Shown piece after piece: positions 23,608 through 33,186 of a DNA stretch of 34,380 nucleotides. Under the pieces are notes generated by a model that had not been told where the DNA came from, did not search any database, and worked only from the letters and a program-made list of their open reading frames with translations. Position numbers and translations under genes: made by a program. Numbering within the stretch: position 1 is the stretch's first letter; every line of letters starts with the position of its first letter. Origin of the DNA: an uncultured Geobacter sp. (GTDB taxonomy: Bacteria; Desulfobacterota; Desulfuromonadia; Geobacterales; CAIOGM01). The DNA lies in the NCBI GenBank assembly GCA_903857795.1, contig CAIOGM010000178.1, positions 1 to 34,380 on the forward strand, given 5' to 3'.

Positions 23608-26600
23608 TTAAGCCAATTTCAGGACGACCAGGGTGATATCGTCTTTAGGGAGCGCCTCCTGGAGAAACTCGTCAAGATTCTCGAAGAGGGCTGAGATGAT
23701 GGCGTCAGGGGTGTCATCGCGCATCAGGTTGAGGGTTTTGCAGAGCCGGTCGATGCCGAAGAACTCTTCGGCGGCGTTCTGGGCTTCGATGATGCCGTCG
23801 GTGTAGAGGAGCAGGATATCGCCCGGATCGAGCTGCACCGACTTCTCTTCGAAAAGAACCTGCGGCAGCACCCCGAGGATCAGCCCCTCCGTGTCCAGGT
23901 CGCTGCAGCCCGCCGGCTGCCGCTTCAGGAGGAGCGGCCGGTTGTGGCCGGCGTTGGCGTAACGGAGGAGCCGGCTCTTGAAGGAATAACTCACATAAAA
24001 CATACTGATAAAGAGTTCTGAACGGCTCAGGTCGTCGTAGAGAAGTTCGTTGAGACGCTGCATCAGCTCGCCAGGGTGCACCGTCCGCTGAACGTGGGCG
24101 CGCAGAACGCTGCGGGTCTCGGCCATGATCAGCGCCGCCCCCACATTGTGTCCGGAGACATCGGCGATGACGATGTCCAGGGTGTCATCCCCCCGCAGAA
24201 AGTAGTCGAAGTAATCCCCCCCCACATGGGCGGCGGGGAGGCAGCTACCCGCCACCAGCACCCCCGGCAGGGCCGGCGGCGTGGTGGGGAGGAGGGAGCG
24301 CTGGATCTGCTTGGCTATCTCCATCTCCCGCAGCACCCGGGCGTTCTCCAGGAGCGCCTGCTCCTTGGCCTTCCGTTCCCGTTCCCGGGCCTCCATCTGG
24401 AAGACGATGGTGATGGCCTGGGCCAGCTGTCCCGCCAGGCTGGAGAGGAGCTGGAGGAACTGCTCGGTGAAGAGACCGACGATATCCTGAGAAAAGACCG
24501 AGAGGATGCCGATGGGGGCTTCTCCCTGCCGGGCAATGGGAATATGGGCGAAGGAGCGGACCCCCACCGTCTCCATGAGGTCGCGGCTGACCAGCTTGGT
24601 GGCGTGGTTTACGTCGTTAACGAACTGGATCTTGTTGGAGAGAAAGGCGTCACCGATGTAGGTATTGACCTCGGCTTCCCAGTCGGTCCTGGTGATCTTC
24701 TTGATCTCCGTCCCCCTGAACCCTCTTACCTTGAGCATCCCTCCCGCCGTGGCCAGCCTGACCACCACCAGGTTGAAGCCAAATTCCTTCCGGATGAGGT
24801 CCAGCAGGTCGTCGATGATGATCTGGAGATCCAGGGTGCGGTTCATGATCTCCGAGGCGCGCAGCCTCACATAGAGCGATTCACGGCTCTCCTCCAGGGA
24901 GGCCCGGACCGTCCGGAAGACATCGTAAAACGACTCCATCCGGGAACCGAGATCGGAGAGGTAGCTCTCCACGATGGCCCCGGCCGCCGCCGCCCCCACC
25001 GAGCTGGCCAGGGTCTTTTCGATGAACCGCTTGAGGCTGGGGAGTTCGAATTCCGAGACCCGGCCGTTTTCGTCGATCTCACGGTCTCCCAGATAGGAGG
25101 CGATGGCGCTGCTGGCCTGCTCTTCACCGACGAATTTGGCCATCAGGTTGACGAACTGCATGATGGTGACCGGCTTGGAGAGCCGCTTTTTCTCCCAGGA
25201 CTCCTCTTCCCGGGGTTTGAACACCGACACGAACTTCTCCGCCGGTTCCTTCTCGCGCTCGTCCTTGGGCATCAGGATGGAGAAGGCAAGATACCCGCCG
25301 ATGTTGAAGAGGAGGCTCCAGAAGACGGCGTGGCTGTTCAGATCAAACTCATCAATACCGAAGAGGGCGGTGGGGCGCAGCAGTGAGAAACCGAAGAGCC
25401 CCTTCTCCAGGAGGGTGGTCTGCCAGCGTCCGCTCTGGATGAGCGAAGGGAGGAGCAGGGTGTAGAACCAGAGGGCAAACCCCATGGACATCCCCATGAG
25501 GGCGCCTGCCTTGTTGCCGCGCCGCCAGTAGAGTCCGCCGATGAAAGACGGGGCGAACTGAGCCGCGGCCACAAAGGAGATGATTCCCATGTTGACGAGC
25601 ATGTACTGCTCGGCCACGAGGCTGTGGTAGAAGTAGCCGAGAAAGACCACCAGGAAGATCCCGGCCCGCTTGAGGTTGAGGAGGAGGCCGGGAAACCAGC
25701 CGTTGGGGGCGATCCTGACGAGGATCGGCATCAGGAGGTGGTCCAGGAGCATGGTGCTGATGGCGATGGACTCCACCATCACCATCCCGGCGGCGGCGGA
25801 GAAGCCGCCGATGAAGGCGAGAAGCGCCAACCACTGATGCCCTGACTTCAGGGGGAGTGAGAGGACGAACAGGTCGGCGCCGCTGCTGGAACCGGTGAGG
25901 AGGATGCCGGCAAGAGCGATGGGCATGACAAACAGGTTGATGAGGAACAGGTAGGCGGGGAAGAGCCACATGGCCTCCCTGATGTGCAGTTCGTCGGAGT
26001 TTTCGATCACCATGAGATGAAACTGACGGGGGAGGAGCATGATCGCCCCCATGGAGATCACCAGCATGGAAAAGATGGAAGAGTAGGTGACCTCCCCCGG
26101 GCCGCCGAAGGTGGTCAGATGGTCCAGCAGTTCCGGACGGGTCGCGGCCATCCGGCCGAAGATGTCGGGAAAGCCGTCGAAGAGGAAGAAGGTGACGAAG
26201 ATCCCCACCGCCATGAAGGCGCAGAGTTTGACCAGGGACTCCAGGGCTATGGCGGCGACGAGCCCTTCGTGGCGCCCGGTGGAGGAGATTCGCCGGGCGC
26301 CGAAGATTCCGGCGAAGAGGGCCAGGACTCCGGCGGCCAGTGCACTGCTGCTGACCGGGATCGCCGTCATCCCCGGCAGTGATACGGAGATATGGGGCTG
26401 ACCGCAGAGAATTTCAAAGGAGGTGGAGACCGCCTTCAACTGGAGGGCGATATACGGCATGACGCCGAGGATGGCTATGATGGTGACCAGCCCCCCTAGG
26501 CGCTGGGACTTGCCATACCGGGAGCTGATGAAATCGGCGATGGAGGTGATGTTGTTTTCTTTGCAGATCCGGACCGTCTTGCGCAGAACGAACCACCAGG

Positions 26601-26844
26601 AGAAGGCGGTGAGGGAGGGGCCCAGATAGATAAGGAGAAAGTCGAGGCCGGTGGTGGCCGCCTTGCCGACACTGCCGTAGAAGGTCCAGGAGGTGGCGTA
26701 GACGGCGATGGAGAGGGAGTAGATGTGGGGATTGGCGACGACGCTCCGCTGCTGCGACTGACGCTTGTCGGCCCAGGCGGCGACCCCGAAGAGGGCCAGG
26801 ACATAGAGGAGTGAGACTCCGATGACCAGTTCAGGCTGGAGCAT
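23608..26844 (-). CDS. SLC5 transporter - linker - GAF - PP2C (SpoIIE-type) phosphatase fusion
   Basis: 1078 residues. Residues 1 to about 525 are a sodium/solute symporter-like (SLC5, PutP/CbrA-type) membrane part of about 13 helices, with SLSIAVYATSWTFYGSVGKA at the first conserved helix pair. Residues about 545-650 form a helical linker (NLMAKFVGEEQASSAIASYL; SSVGAAAAGAIVESYL) resembling the STAC region of CbrA-type sensors. A GAF domain follows (about 666-815), then a coiled coil with the MEIAKQIQRSLLP signature. The PP2C/SpoIIE domain (about 860-1078) keeps the metal Asp residues: GGDYFDY, VIADVSGHNVGAAL, LYTDGIIEAQN and KDDITLVVL. Expected role: dephosphorylates the STAS protein encoded next, in response to a transported or bound solute. 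Start ATG 26844 overlaps the stop region of the upstream small gene. Confidence 0.93.
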   Translation of the reverse strand: MLQPELVIGVSLLYVLALFGVAAWADKRQSQQRSVVANPHIYSLSIAVYATSWTFYGSVGKAATTGLDFLLIYLGPSLTAFSWWFVLRKTVRICKENNITSIADFISSRYGKSQRLGGLVTIIAILGVMPYIALQLKAVSTSFEILCGQPHISVSLPGMTAIPVSSSALAAGVLALFAGIFGARRISSTGRHEGLVAAIALESLVKLCAFMAVGIFVTFFLFDGFPDIFGRMAATRPELLDHLTTFGGPGEVTYSSIFSMLVISMGAIMLLPRQFHLMVIENSDELHIREAMWLFPAYLFLINLFVMPIALAGILLTGSSSGADLFVLSLPLKSGHQWLALLAFIGGFSAAAGMVMVESIAISTMLLDHLLMPILVRIAPNGWFPGLLLNLKRAGIFLVVFLGYFYHSLVAEQYMLVNMGIISFVAAAQFAPSFIGGLYWRRGNKAGALMGMSMGFALWFYTLLLPSLIQSGRWQTTLLEKGLFGFSLLRPTALFGIDEFDLNSHAVFWSLLFNIGGYLAFSILMPKDEREKEPAEKFVSVFKPREEESWEKKRLSKPVTIMQFVNLMAKFVGEEQASSAIASYLGDREIDENGRVSEFELPSLKRFIEKTLASSVGAAAAGAIVESYLSDLGSRMESFYDVFRTVRASLEESRESLYVRLRASEIMNRTLDLQIIIDDLLDLIRKEFGFNLVVVRLATAGGMLKVRGFRGTEIKKITRTDWEAEVNTYIGDAFLSNKIQFVNDVNHATKLVSRDLMETVGVRSFAHIPIARQGEAPIGILSVFSQDIVGLFTEQFLQLLSSLAGQLAQAITIVFQMEARERERKAKEQALLENARVLREMEIAKQIQRSLLPTTPPALPGVLVAGSCLPAAHVGGDYFDYFLRGDDTLDIVIADVSGHNVGAALIMAETRSVLRAHVQRTVHPGELMQRLNELLYDDLSRSELFISMFYVSYSFKSRLLRYANAGHNRPLLLKRQPAGCSDLDTEGLILGVLPQVLFEEKSVQLDPGDILLLYTDGIIEAQNAAEEFFGIDRLCKTLNLMRDDTPDAIISALFENLDEFLQEALPKDDITLVVLKLA

Positions 26845-27101
26845 CAGAGCTCTTCTTCCGAAGAGTCGTCACCGTTTGGCGTAACGTTAGCCTTGTTGAA
26901 GAGCCAGATGACGAAAATGGAGACCACCCAGCCGACTTGGAGGTAGAGATAGAGGAGCGGGATCCCCAGGAGCCGGTCCGGCTTGTTGAAGATGCTGATG
27001 AAGGGGTAGTTCATCATGATCGCGCCGAGGATGAAGAAGATGATCCATGATTCCCGGAAGCGCAGGCGGGTCAGGAGGAGCCGTTTAAGTTGTGGCCACA
27101 T
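26844..27101 (-). CDS. Small two-helix membrane protein (DUF3311-like symporter companion)
   Basis: 85 residues. TM1 about 18-36 (ESWIIFFILGAIMMNYPFIS) and TM2 about 47-67 (LLYLYLQVGWVVSIFVIWLF) are joined by NKPDRLLGIP; an acidic tail follows (NGDDSSEEEL). A 'P..n..+.l(l/f)GiP.lY.ylq..W' pattern is typical of small proteins encoded directly before SLC5-type symporters (DUF3311/DUF4212 groups). Its stop touches the start of the SLC5-PP2C gene, so a subunit relationship is inferred. The start is ATG 27101, overlapping the end of the kinase gene by 31 nt. Confidence 0.75.
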   Translation of the reverse strand: MWPQLKRLLLTRLRFRESWIIFFILGAIMMNYPFISIFNKPDRLLGIPLLYLYLQVGWVVSIFVIWLFNKANVTPNGDDSSEEEL

Positions 27102-28663
27102 GGCAGAACTCCCAGTGAGGTCAGTAGCGCGGCGACAGTATGCCTTAAACTCTGCGCCGTGTCGACAGTGATTACCTCTTCCCCGGTGATTTCCGGAGGG
27201 GCATACTCACTTTTCTGCCGGAGAAACTGCTCCTGCCGGGCGTCGGAGATGACGTCACGGCGTCCTTGCCGCTGCTCCAGCCGTTCCAGGATAACCGCCT
27301 CGGGAGCGCTGACCGCCAGAATCACGAACCGGGCGCCATGGAGCTCGGCCAGTTCCCGAAACCGCACCCGTTCCGTGGGATCCCGAAAGGTGGCGTCGAT
27401 GATGACGCTCCTCTTCCAGGAGAGGGCGGCGGACGCCAGCTCCCTGAGACGGTCGTAGCAGCTGCGGGTGAAGCCGGGATGATAGATCCCCTCCAGGTAC
27501 TCTCCCTGGAAACATTGGGTGAGGGGAATCCCCGCCAGCTCTTTGCGTATCCGGTCCGAGGAGTAGAGCTCCAGGCCGAGCTGGAAGGAGAGCTCCTCCG
27601 CCACGGAACTCTTGCCGCTGCCGCTGAGGCCGCAGGTGATGAAGAGGACCAGGGGGAGCCGCTCCCTGAGGATCAGCCCCCGGGCCAGGAGGAGATGCCG
27701 TTGGGCACTCTCATTAGCCGCATTCCTCTCCCCTTGTGAGAGTTCCGGTTCGGCGGCCGCGATGCTCTCGACCTCTCCGCGGATGAAGGCCCGATAGATC
27801 TGGTAGAAGGGGAGGAGCCGCCGAAGCTCCTCGTCTCCGGTGACCGTGCAGTACTCCTCGACGAAGCGTGACGCCAGCCGACCGCAACGGTAATACTCCA
27901 GATCCATGAGGAGGAAGGCGATATCCGCCGCCGTGTCCAGGCAGCGGAACCGCTGGTTGAACTCGATACAGTCGAAGATTACCGGCGGGTCGGTGAGACA
28001 GATGTTCCCGCTGTGCAGGTCGCCATCCCCCTCGCGGATGAATCCTCCCTTCACCCGCCGGTTGAAGAGTTCCTCGTGTTGCTCCAGGAACTCCTCCACC
28101 CACCGGCGGATGAACAGGTAATCCGGCAGGGTTATGCTCTTTCCGATGAACCGCGCCACGATGGCGAAGTTCTCCTCCCAGTTGGCGCGCAGCGCCCCGG
28201 GAGCGCCGTAGAGGGAGATCTCCGGGCCGGTGGCCGCATTCCGGTGGAAGGCGGCGATGATCCTGGCGAGGCGCCGGATCTGTTTGGTTGTAACCGCTCC
28301 CTGCTTCAGGAGCCGGTTCATCATCCGTGCTTCCGGGAGCCGGACCATCTTCACAGCGTAGTCGACGACCTCCCCTTCGGCACAAAAAGAGACTCCCCGG
28401 GGGGTCGTCCGGAGCGGAACCACCTCCAGATAGATCTCACGGGCCAGGCGGCGGTTGAGTCGCAGCTCCTCGGTGCAGAAAAAGAGGCGGCGCTCCAGGG
28501 TGGTAAAGTCCAGGAATCCCAGATTTACCGGTTTCTTGACCTTGTAGACGAACCGGTCGGTGACGAACAGATATGAGACGTGGGTCTGGAGCAGCTGCAC
28601 GGCCGCCGTCGGATCAGGGTAGGCTGCGGGGTCGAGCAGGGAGTCGAGCCGGCTTCTATCCAT
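27071..28663 (-). CDS. Aminoglycoside-phosphotransferase-like kinase fused to P-loop (gluconate-kinase-like) domain
   Basis: 530 residues, soluble. Domain 1 (about 1-320) is a protein-kinase-like APH fold: VYKVKKPVNLGFLDF (ATP-binding Lys), catalytic loop GDGDLHSGNICL near 212, metal motif VIFDCIEFNQRFRCLD. Domain 2 (about 340-530) is a small P-loop kinase: GLSGSGKSS near 345, then YSSDRIRKELAG and IIDATFRDPTER. This COG2187 + COG0645 fusion recurs in proteobacteria but has no established substrate. ATG 28663 with GAGGTGA seven bases upstream is chosen; the open frame up to 28762 has no comparable site. First gene of the operon leading into the SLC5-PP2C module. Confidence 0.88.
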   Translation of the reverse strand: MDRSRLDSLLDPAAYPDPTAAVQLLQTHVSYLFVTDRFVYKVKKPVNLGFLDFTTLERRLFFCTEELRLNRRLAREIYLEVVPLRTTPRGVSFCAEGEVVDYAVKMVRLPEARMMNRLLKQGAVTTKQIRRLARIIAAFHRNAATGPEISLYGAPGALRANWEENFAIVARFIGKSITLPDYLFIRRWVEEFLEQHEELFNRRVKGGFIREGDGDLHSGNICLTDPPVIFDCIEFNQRFRCLDTAADIAFLLMDLEYYRCGRLASRFVEEYCTVTGDEELRRLLPFYQIYRAFIRGEVESIAAAEPELSQGERNAANESAQRHLLLARGLILRERLPLVLFITCGLSGSGKSSVAEELSFQLGLELYSSDRIRKELAGIPLTQCFQGEYLEGIYHPGFTRSCYDRLRELASAALSWKRSVIIDATFRDPTERVRFRELAELHGARFVILAVSAPEAVILERLEQRQGRRDVISDARQEQFLRQKSEYAPPEITGEEVITVDTAQSLRHTVAALLTSLGVLPCGHNLNGSS

Positions 28664-28844
28664 AAACTTCACCTCACATCTTTGTTTGACCCGTTCCGCT
28701 CTTTTGTGATACCGTGCCAAGAATAAACAGCAGGCTGGCGGGTCATTAAAGAGCCCGGCCAAGCCCAGAGAGCCAGACGCTGACAGGGGCGCCGCCTATT
28801 CCCCCTCCCTGTCAATCGGCTGGTATTTTTTTAACGGATTTCCC

Positions 28845-30572
28845 ATGAATAGGCAACTGGTTCTTCGGCCGTTCCTCATCTTCTCATTCATCCTCACCCT
28901 CTCGTCATGTGCAACCATGACGCCGACCCCCTCGTCCCCTACCGGGTCGGAGGAGGTCGCCTCTCCCCGTGAGATGAAGAGCCGGGCTCTCTATCAGTAT
29001 TCGCGAGCCCGCCTCCGGCTCCTGGATGGTGATTCCGAGGGCGCCCTCTCATTGATTAATGTGGCCATGGACGAAGACCCCGAGGGGGCCTATCTCTACT
29101 TTGCCGCAGCGGGCATTTACCTGAAGAGCAATCGGGTGCAGGAGTCCATGAGCGCTGCCGAAAAGGCGGTGACCCTCGATCCGGAGAGCCGTCAGGCCCA
29201 GCTGCTCCTGGCCAATCTCTGCTCCATGGTCAAGCGTAACGACGATGCCGTTCCCCATTATCTCAAGGCAATCGAGCTCGACCCGGCCCGGGAAGACGCC
29301 TATCTGCACCTCTCCGTCGCCTATGTCAGGCTTCAGGAGTACGACAAGGCGGTGGCCATCCTCAAGAAGTATCTGGAACGTGATCCCGCTTCGACGCTGG
29401 TCAACTACTACCTGGGCAAGGCCTATGAACAGATGAAGCTCTCCAAGGAGGCCATCGTCTACTTCAAACGGGCTCTTGAGTCGCGGCCGGACTTCGAGCA
29501 GGCGATGATCGATCTGGGGATATCGGAAGAGTCCCAGGGGCTCACCGATGACGCCATCGCCACCTATCGGGCGCTCCTGGAGCACAACCCGGATAACAGC
29601 GCCGTGCAGCAGCACCTCATCCAACTCCTCATCCAGCAGCAGCGGTACGAGGAGGCGTTGACGCTACTCAAGGAGCAGGTTGCCGCAGGCCATGCCAACG
29701 GAGACGTTCAGCGCAAGATCGGCCTCCTCTACCTGGAGTTGGAACGATACGACGAGGCCGTTGCGCTCTTCACGTCACTGCTGGAGAGGGAGCCGGACTC
29801 CTGGCAGCTCCGCTTCTATCTGGCGACGGCCTATGAGGGGAAAGAGCAGGGGGACAAGGCACTTGAGGAATTTTTGAAGATCCCCCCCACGGCCCCGCTC
29901 TATCTGGAGGCCTTGAGTCATGTCGCCTATCTCTATAAGGAGAAAGGCGATTCTGCCGCCGGTCTGGCCCTGCTCACCAGGGCCGTCGAGGCGAAGACGG
30001 GAGGGGTCGAACCGTATCTGCTCCTTTCCCGGTATCAGGAGGCGCTCGGTCAGCCCCAGAAGGGGTTGGAGACGCTGCTTCAGGTGGTTGAGGAGTTTCC
30101 CAAGGAGCCCCGTCTCTTCTTCGCCATCGGCGTTCTCTACGACAAGGTCGGCAAGCGGGAAGAGTCCATCGCCATGATGAAGAAGGTCATCGCCATGGCC
30201 CCCGACGATGCCCAGGCGCTGAACTATCTCGGCTACACCTACGCCGAGATGGGGACCCATCTCAACGAGGCGCTGGGGTATATCAACCGGGCGTTGGACG
30301 CAACCCCGGGGGACGGGTTCATCCTGGACAGCCTGGGGTGGGTCTATTACAAGATGAAGAAGTATGACCTGGCCATCGTCAACCTGGAGCGGGCCCTCAC
30401 CGTAATCTCTGACGACCCGGCGATCCTGGAGCATCTGGCCGAGGCGTACTACGCCAACCGGGAGTACGATAACGCCATCGCCAGCTACAGAAAACTCATC
30501 AAGCTGGAGCCGGAGAAGAAGGAGTACGCGGACCGGCTGAGGAAGATCAGGGCCGAGAGCTCCGATCGATGA
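28845..30572 (+). CDS. TPR-repeat lipoprotein
   Basis: 575 residues. A lipoprotein signal with hydrophobic core PFLIFSFILTLS and lipobox LSSC places the modified cysteine at residue 22. Next comes a Pro/Ser/Thr-rich linker, and then about 13-14 tandem tetratricopeptide repeats fill residues 45-570 (for example AYLHLSVAYVRLQEYDKAVA, LNYLGYTYAEMGTHLNEALG, ILDSLGWVYYKMKKYDLAIV). TPR scaffolds of this size bind proteins; the partner is unknown. The ATG overlaps the next gene's ATGA (30569-30572), indicating translational coupling to the peptide-binding protein. No promoter is evident; divergent from the APH-like kinase gene. Confidence 0.9.
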   Translation: MNRQLVLRPFLIFSFILTLSSCATMTPTPSSPTGSEEVASPREMKSRALYQYSRARLRLLDGDSEGALSLINVAMDEDPEGAYLYFAAAGIYLKSNRVQESMSAAEKAVTLDPESRQAQLLLANLCSMVKRNDDAVPHYLKAIELDPAREDAYLHLSVAYVRLQEYDKAVAILKKYLERDPASTLVNYYLGKAYEQMKLSKEAIVYFKRALESRPDFEQAMIDLGISEESQGLTDDAIATYRALLEHNPDNSAVQQHLIQLLIQQQRYEEALTLLKEQVAAGHANGDVQRKIGLLYLELERYDEAVALFTSLLEREPDSWQLRFYLATAYEGKEQGDKALEEFLKIPPTAPLYLEALSHVAYLYKEKGDSAAGLALLTRAVEAKTGGVEPYLLLSRYQEALGQPQKGLETLLQVVEEFPKEPRLFFAIGVLYDKVGKREESIAMMKKVIAMAPDDAQALNYLGYTYAEMGTHLNEALGYINRALDATPGDGFILDSLGWVYYKMKKYDLAIVNLERALTVISDDPAILEHLAEAYYANREYDNAIASYRKLIKLEPEKKEYADRLRKIRAESSDR

Positions 30573-32191
30573 CGCTGGGGCGGGCGTTCTCCCTGTTTCT
30601 GCTCCTCTCTCTGGCCGGTTGTGGCGCCGTTGACGAAACCGGCACGGTCCCTCTGCGCAAGGGCGGGGTTCCCGCCTCCGGAGACACCCTGGTCACCGGC
30701 TCCATCGGCGAGGCCTCCACCCTCATCCCACTCCTGGCGTCCGACGCCGCCTCCCACACCATCGCCGGTTACATCTACAACGGGCTGGTGAAGTACGACA
30801 AGGAGCTGAACCTGGTGGGGGACCTGGCCGAGAAGTGGGAGGTCTCTCCCGATGGCCTGGTCATCACCTTCCACCTCCGCAAGGGGGTGAAGTGGCAGGA
30901 CGGCCACGACTTTACCAGCCGCGACGTCCTCTACACCTACCGGGTCACCATCGACCCCAAGACCCCCACCGCCTACGCCGAAGACTTCAAACAGGTGAAA
31001 AAAGTCGAGGCCCCGGATCTCTTTACCGTCCGGGTCACCTACGATCATCCCTTTGCCCCGGCCCTGGCCTCCTGGGGATCAAACGTCCTGCCGGCCCATC
31101 TCCTGGAGGGGAAGGAGATCACCACCAGCCCCCTGGCGCGCCGCCCGGTGGGGACCGGCCCGTACCGGTTCAAGGAGTGGGTGGGGGGGCAGAAGGTTAC
31201 CCTGGAGGCCTATGACGGCTACTTCGAGGGGAAGCCGTACCTGGCCCGGGTGGTGGACCGGCTCATCCCCGACAGCGCCACCATGTACCTGGAGCTGAAG
31301 GCGGGGGGGATCGACATGATGACCCTGACCCCGGTGCAGTATCAGCGCCAGACCACCGGCAAAAAATTCCTCTCCCAGTTCAACAAATACCGCTATCCCG
31401 CCTCCTCCTATGTCTACATGGGGTACAACCTGCGCAATCCCCTCTTCGGCGATGTCCGGGTCCGGCAGGCTCTGACCCATGCCATCAACAAGGAGGAGCT
31501 TATCCAGGGGGTGCTTTTGGGGATGGGGCAGGTGGCCAAGGGGCCGTACAAGCCGGGGAGTTGGGCCTGGAATCCCTCGATCAGTGACCCGGCCTATGAT
31601 CCGGCGGCGGCGCGCAGGCTTCTGGCCGAGGCGGGGTGGCGCGACACGGACGGCGACGGCCTCCTGGACAAGGGGGGGAAACCGTTCAGTTTCACGGTGC
31701 TGACCAATCAGGGGAACGCCGAACGGCTCAAGACGGCCCAGATCATCCAGCAGCGGCTCCGGGACGTGGGGATCGACATGAAAATCCGGGTCATCGAATG
31801 GGCCTCCTTCATCACTCACTTCATCGACACCCGCAACTTCGAGGCGGTGCTCCTGGGGTGGAGTCTGGGGCAGGACCCGGACATCTTCGATGTCTGGCAC
31901 TCCAGCAAGAGCGGCAAGAAGGAGCTGAACTTCATCGGCTACAAGAACGAAGAGGTGGACCGGCTCATCGTTGCGGGGCGGGGGACCTTCGACCAGAAAG
32001 AGCGGCAGCGCTGTTACTGGCGGATTCAGGAGCTCCTGGCAAAGGATCAGCCCTACACCTTCCTCTATGTCCCCGACGCCCTCCCGGTGGTGAGCGCCCG
32101 AATCCGGGGGATCGCCCCGGCTCCGGCGGGGATTGGTTACAACTTCATCCAGTGGTACGTCCCCAGGGGCGAACAGAAGTATACCCAATGA
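30569..32191 (+). CDS. Peptide/nickel-type ABC transporter substrate-binding lipoprotein
   Basis: 540 residues. Lipobox LAGC with C18 as lipidation site. The family 5 extracellular solute-binding fold (DppA/OppA/NikA) is shown by [20 protein letters not shown] at the N-terminal strand, [80 protein letters not shown] and [16 protein letters not shown]. These proteins capture oligopeptides, dipeptides, metals or sugars; which one is not visible. Start by ATGA overlap with the TPR gene, stop by ATGA overlap with the permease. Being a lipoprotein rather than free periplasmic is common in this lineage. Confidence 0.92.
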   Translation: MTLGRAFSLFLLLSLAGCGAVDETGTVPLRKGGVPASGDTLVTGSIGEASTLIPLLASDAASHTIAGYIYNGLVKYDKELNLVGDLAEKWEVSPDGLVITFHLRKGVKWQDGHDFTSRDVLYTYRVTIDPKTPTAYAEDFKQVKKVEAPDLFTVRVTYDHPFAPALASWGSNVLPAHLLEGKEITTSPLARRPVGTGPYRFKEWVGGQKVTLEAYDGYFEGKPYLARVVDRLIPDSATMYLELKAGGIDMMTLTPVQYQRQTTGKKFLSQFNKYRYPASSYVYMGYNLRNPLFGDVRVRQALTHAINKEELIQGVLLGMGQVAKGPYKPGSWAWNPSISDPAYDPAAARRLLAEAGWRDTDGDGLLDKGGKPFSFTVLTNQGNAERLKTAQIIQQRLRDVGIDMKIRVIEWASFITHFIDTRNFEAVLLGWSLGQDPDIFDVWHSSKSGKKELNFIGYKNEEVDRLIVAGRGTFDQKERQRCYWRIQELLAKDQPYTFLYVPDALPVVSARIRGIAPAPAGIGYNFIQWYVPRGEQKYTQ

Positions 32192-33168
32192 TCCCGTATC
32201 TCATCAAACGGATTCTCCTCCTCTTCCCGCTCCTGTTGGGGATCACCTTGATCACCTTCACGGTGATCCATCTGGCCCCTGGCGAGCCGGTGGAGATGCA
32301 GACCGCCATGAGCCCCAAGATCACCGCCGAGACCCGCCAGCGGCTCCGGGAGTACTACGGGTTGGACAAGCCGCTCCCGCTCCAGTACGGTCTCTGGCTG
32401 GGACGGATCGCCAGGCTGGATTTCGGCCGCTCCTTTGCCCCGGACAACCGGCCGGTGATCGACAAGATCCGCGAGCGGATTCCGGTGACCCTCTCCCTCA
32501 ACCTCATCGCCCTGGTTCTGGAGTTCGGCCTGGCGCTCCCCATCGGCATCCTGGCGGCGGTGAGGCGCAACACCCTGCTGGACAAGGGGCTCACTCTCTT
32601 CGTCTTCCTCGGCTTCGCCATCCCCACCTTCTGGCTGGCGCTTCTCCTCATGTACCTCTTCGGGGTGAGACTGGAGTGGCTCCCCATCTCCGGGCTCCAC
32701 TCCCTGGGGAGCGACCGTCTCGCCCCCTGGCCCTGGCTCCTGGACATGGCCAGGCATCTGATTCTCCCCATTGCCGTGGCCTCCTTCGGCAGCCTGGCCG
32801 GGCTCTCCCGCTATATGCGCTCCACCATGCTGGAGGTGATCGGTCAGGATTACATCACCACGGCGCGGGCCAAGGGGTTGCCGGAACGGGTGGTGATCCT
32901 CAGGCATGCGCTGAGAAACGCCCTCCTCCCGGTGATCACCCTCCTGGGGTTTTCCCTCCCCGGGCTCATCGGCGGCAGCGTCATCTTCGAGACGATCTTC
33001 GCCATCCCCGGAATGGGACAGCTCTTCTTCATGGGGGTCATGGCCCGGGACTATCCCCTGGTCATGGGGATTCTCGTCATCGGCGCCGGCTTGACCCTCA
33101 TCGGCAACCTGCTGGCCGATCTCTGCTACGCCCTGGCCGACCCGCGCATCCGCCACGGCGGACAATAA
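32188..33168 (+). CDS. Peptide-type ABC transporter permease (DppB/OppB family)
   Basis: 326 residues. N-terminal [20 protein letters not shown] and [16 protein letters not shown] are the hallmark of DppB permeases, followed by about six TM helices. The EAA-type coupling loop is [40 protein letters not shown] follows, and [11 protein letters not shown] is near the end. The start is ATG 32188 (ATGA overlap with the binding protein); the frame is open back to 31636 but that stretch is an out-of-frame shadow of the binding protein gene. The DppC-type gene is 18 nt downstream. Confidence 0.95.
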   Translation: MIPYLIKRILLLFPLLLGITLITFTVIHLAPGEPVEMQTAMSPKITAETRQRLREYYGLDKPLPLQYGLWLGRIARLDFGRSFAPDNRPVIDKIRERIPVTLSLNLIALVLEFGLALPIGILAAVRRNTLLDKGLTLFVFLGFAIPTFWLALLLMYLFGVRLEWLPISGLHSLGSDRLAPWPWLLDMARHLILPIAVASFGSLAGLSRYMRSTMLEVIGQDYITTARAKGLPERVVILRHALRNALLPVITLLGFSLPGLIGGSVIFETIFAIPGMGQLFFMGVMARDYPLVMGILVIGAGLTLIGNLLADLCYALADPRIRHGGQ

Positions 33169-33186
33169 TAATTCCTGGATTCAATC

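Noticed and set aside
24076-25386. 436-codon plus-strand open frame inside the SLC5-PP2C gene
   Set aside because: Antisense of a well-defined gene; His/Gly/Asp-rich shadow composition and no start signal.
31636-32187. N-terminal extension of the DppB permease
   Set aside because: The upstream part overlaps the binding-protein gene out of frame and has no permease similarity; ATG 32188 fits the family N-terminus and an ATGA overlap.
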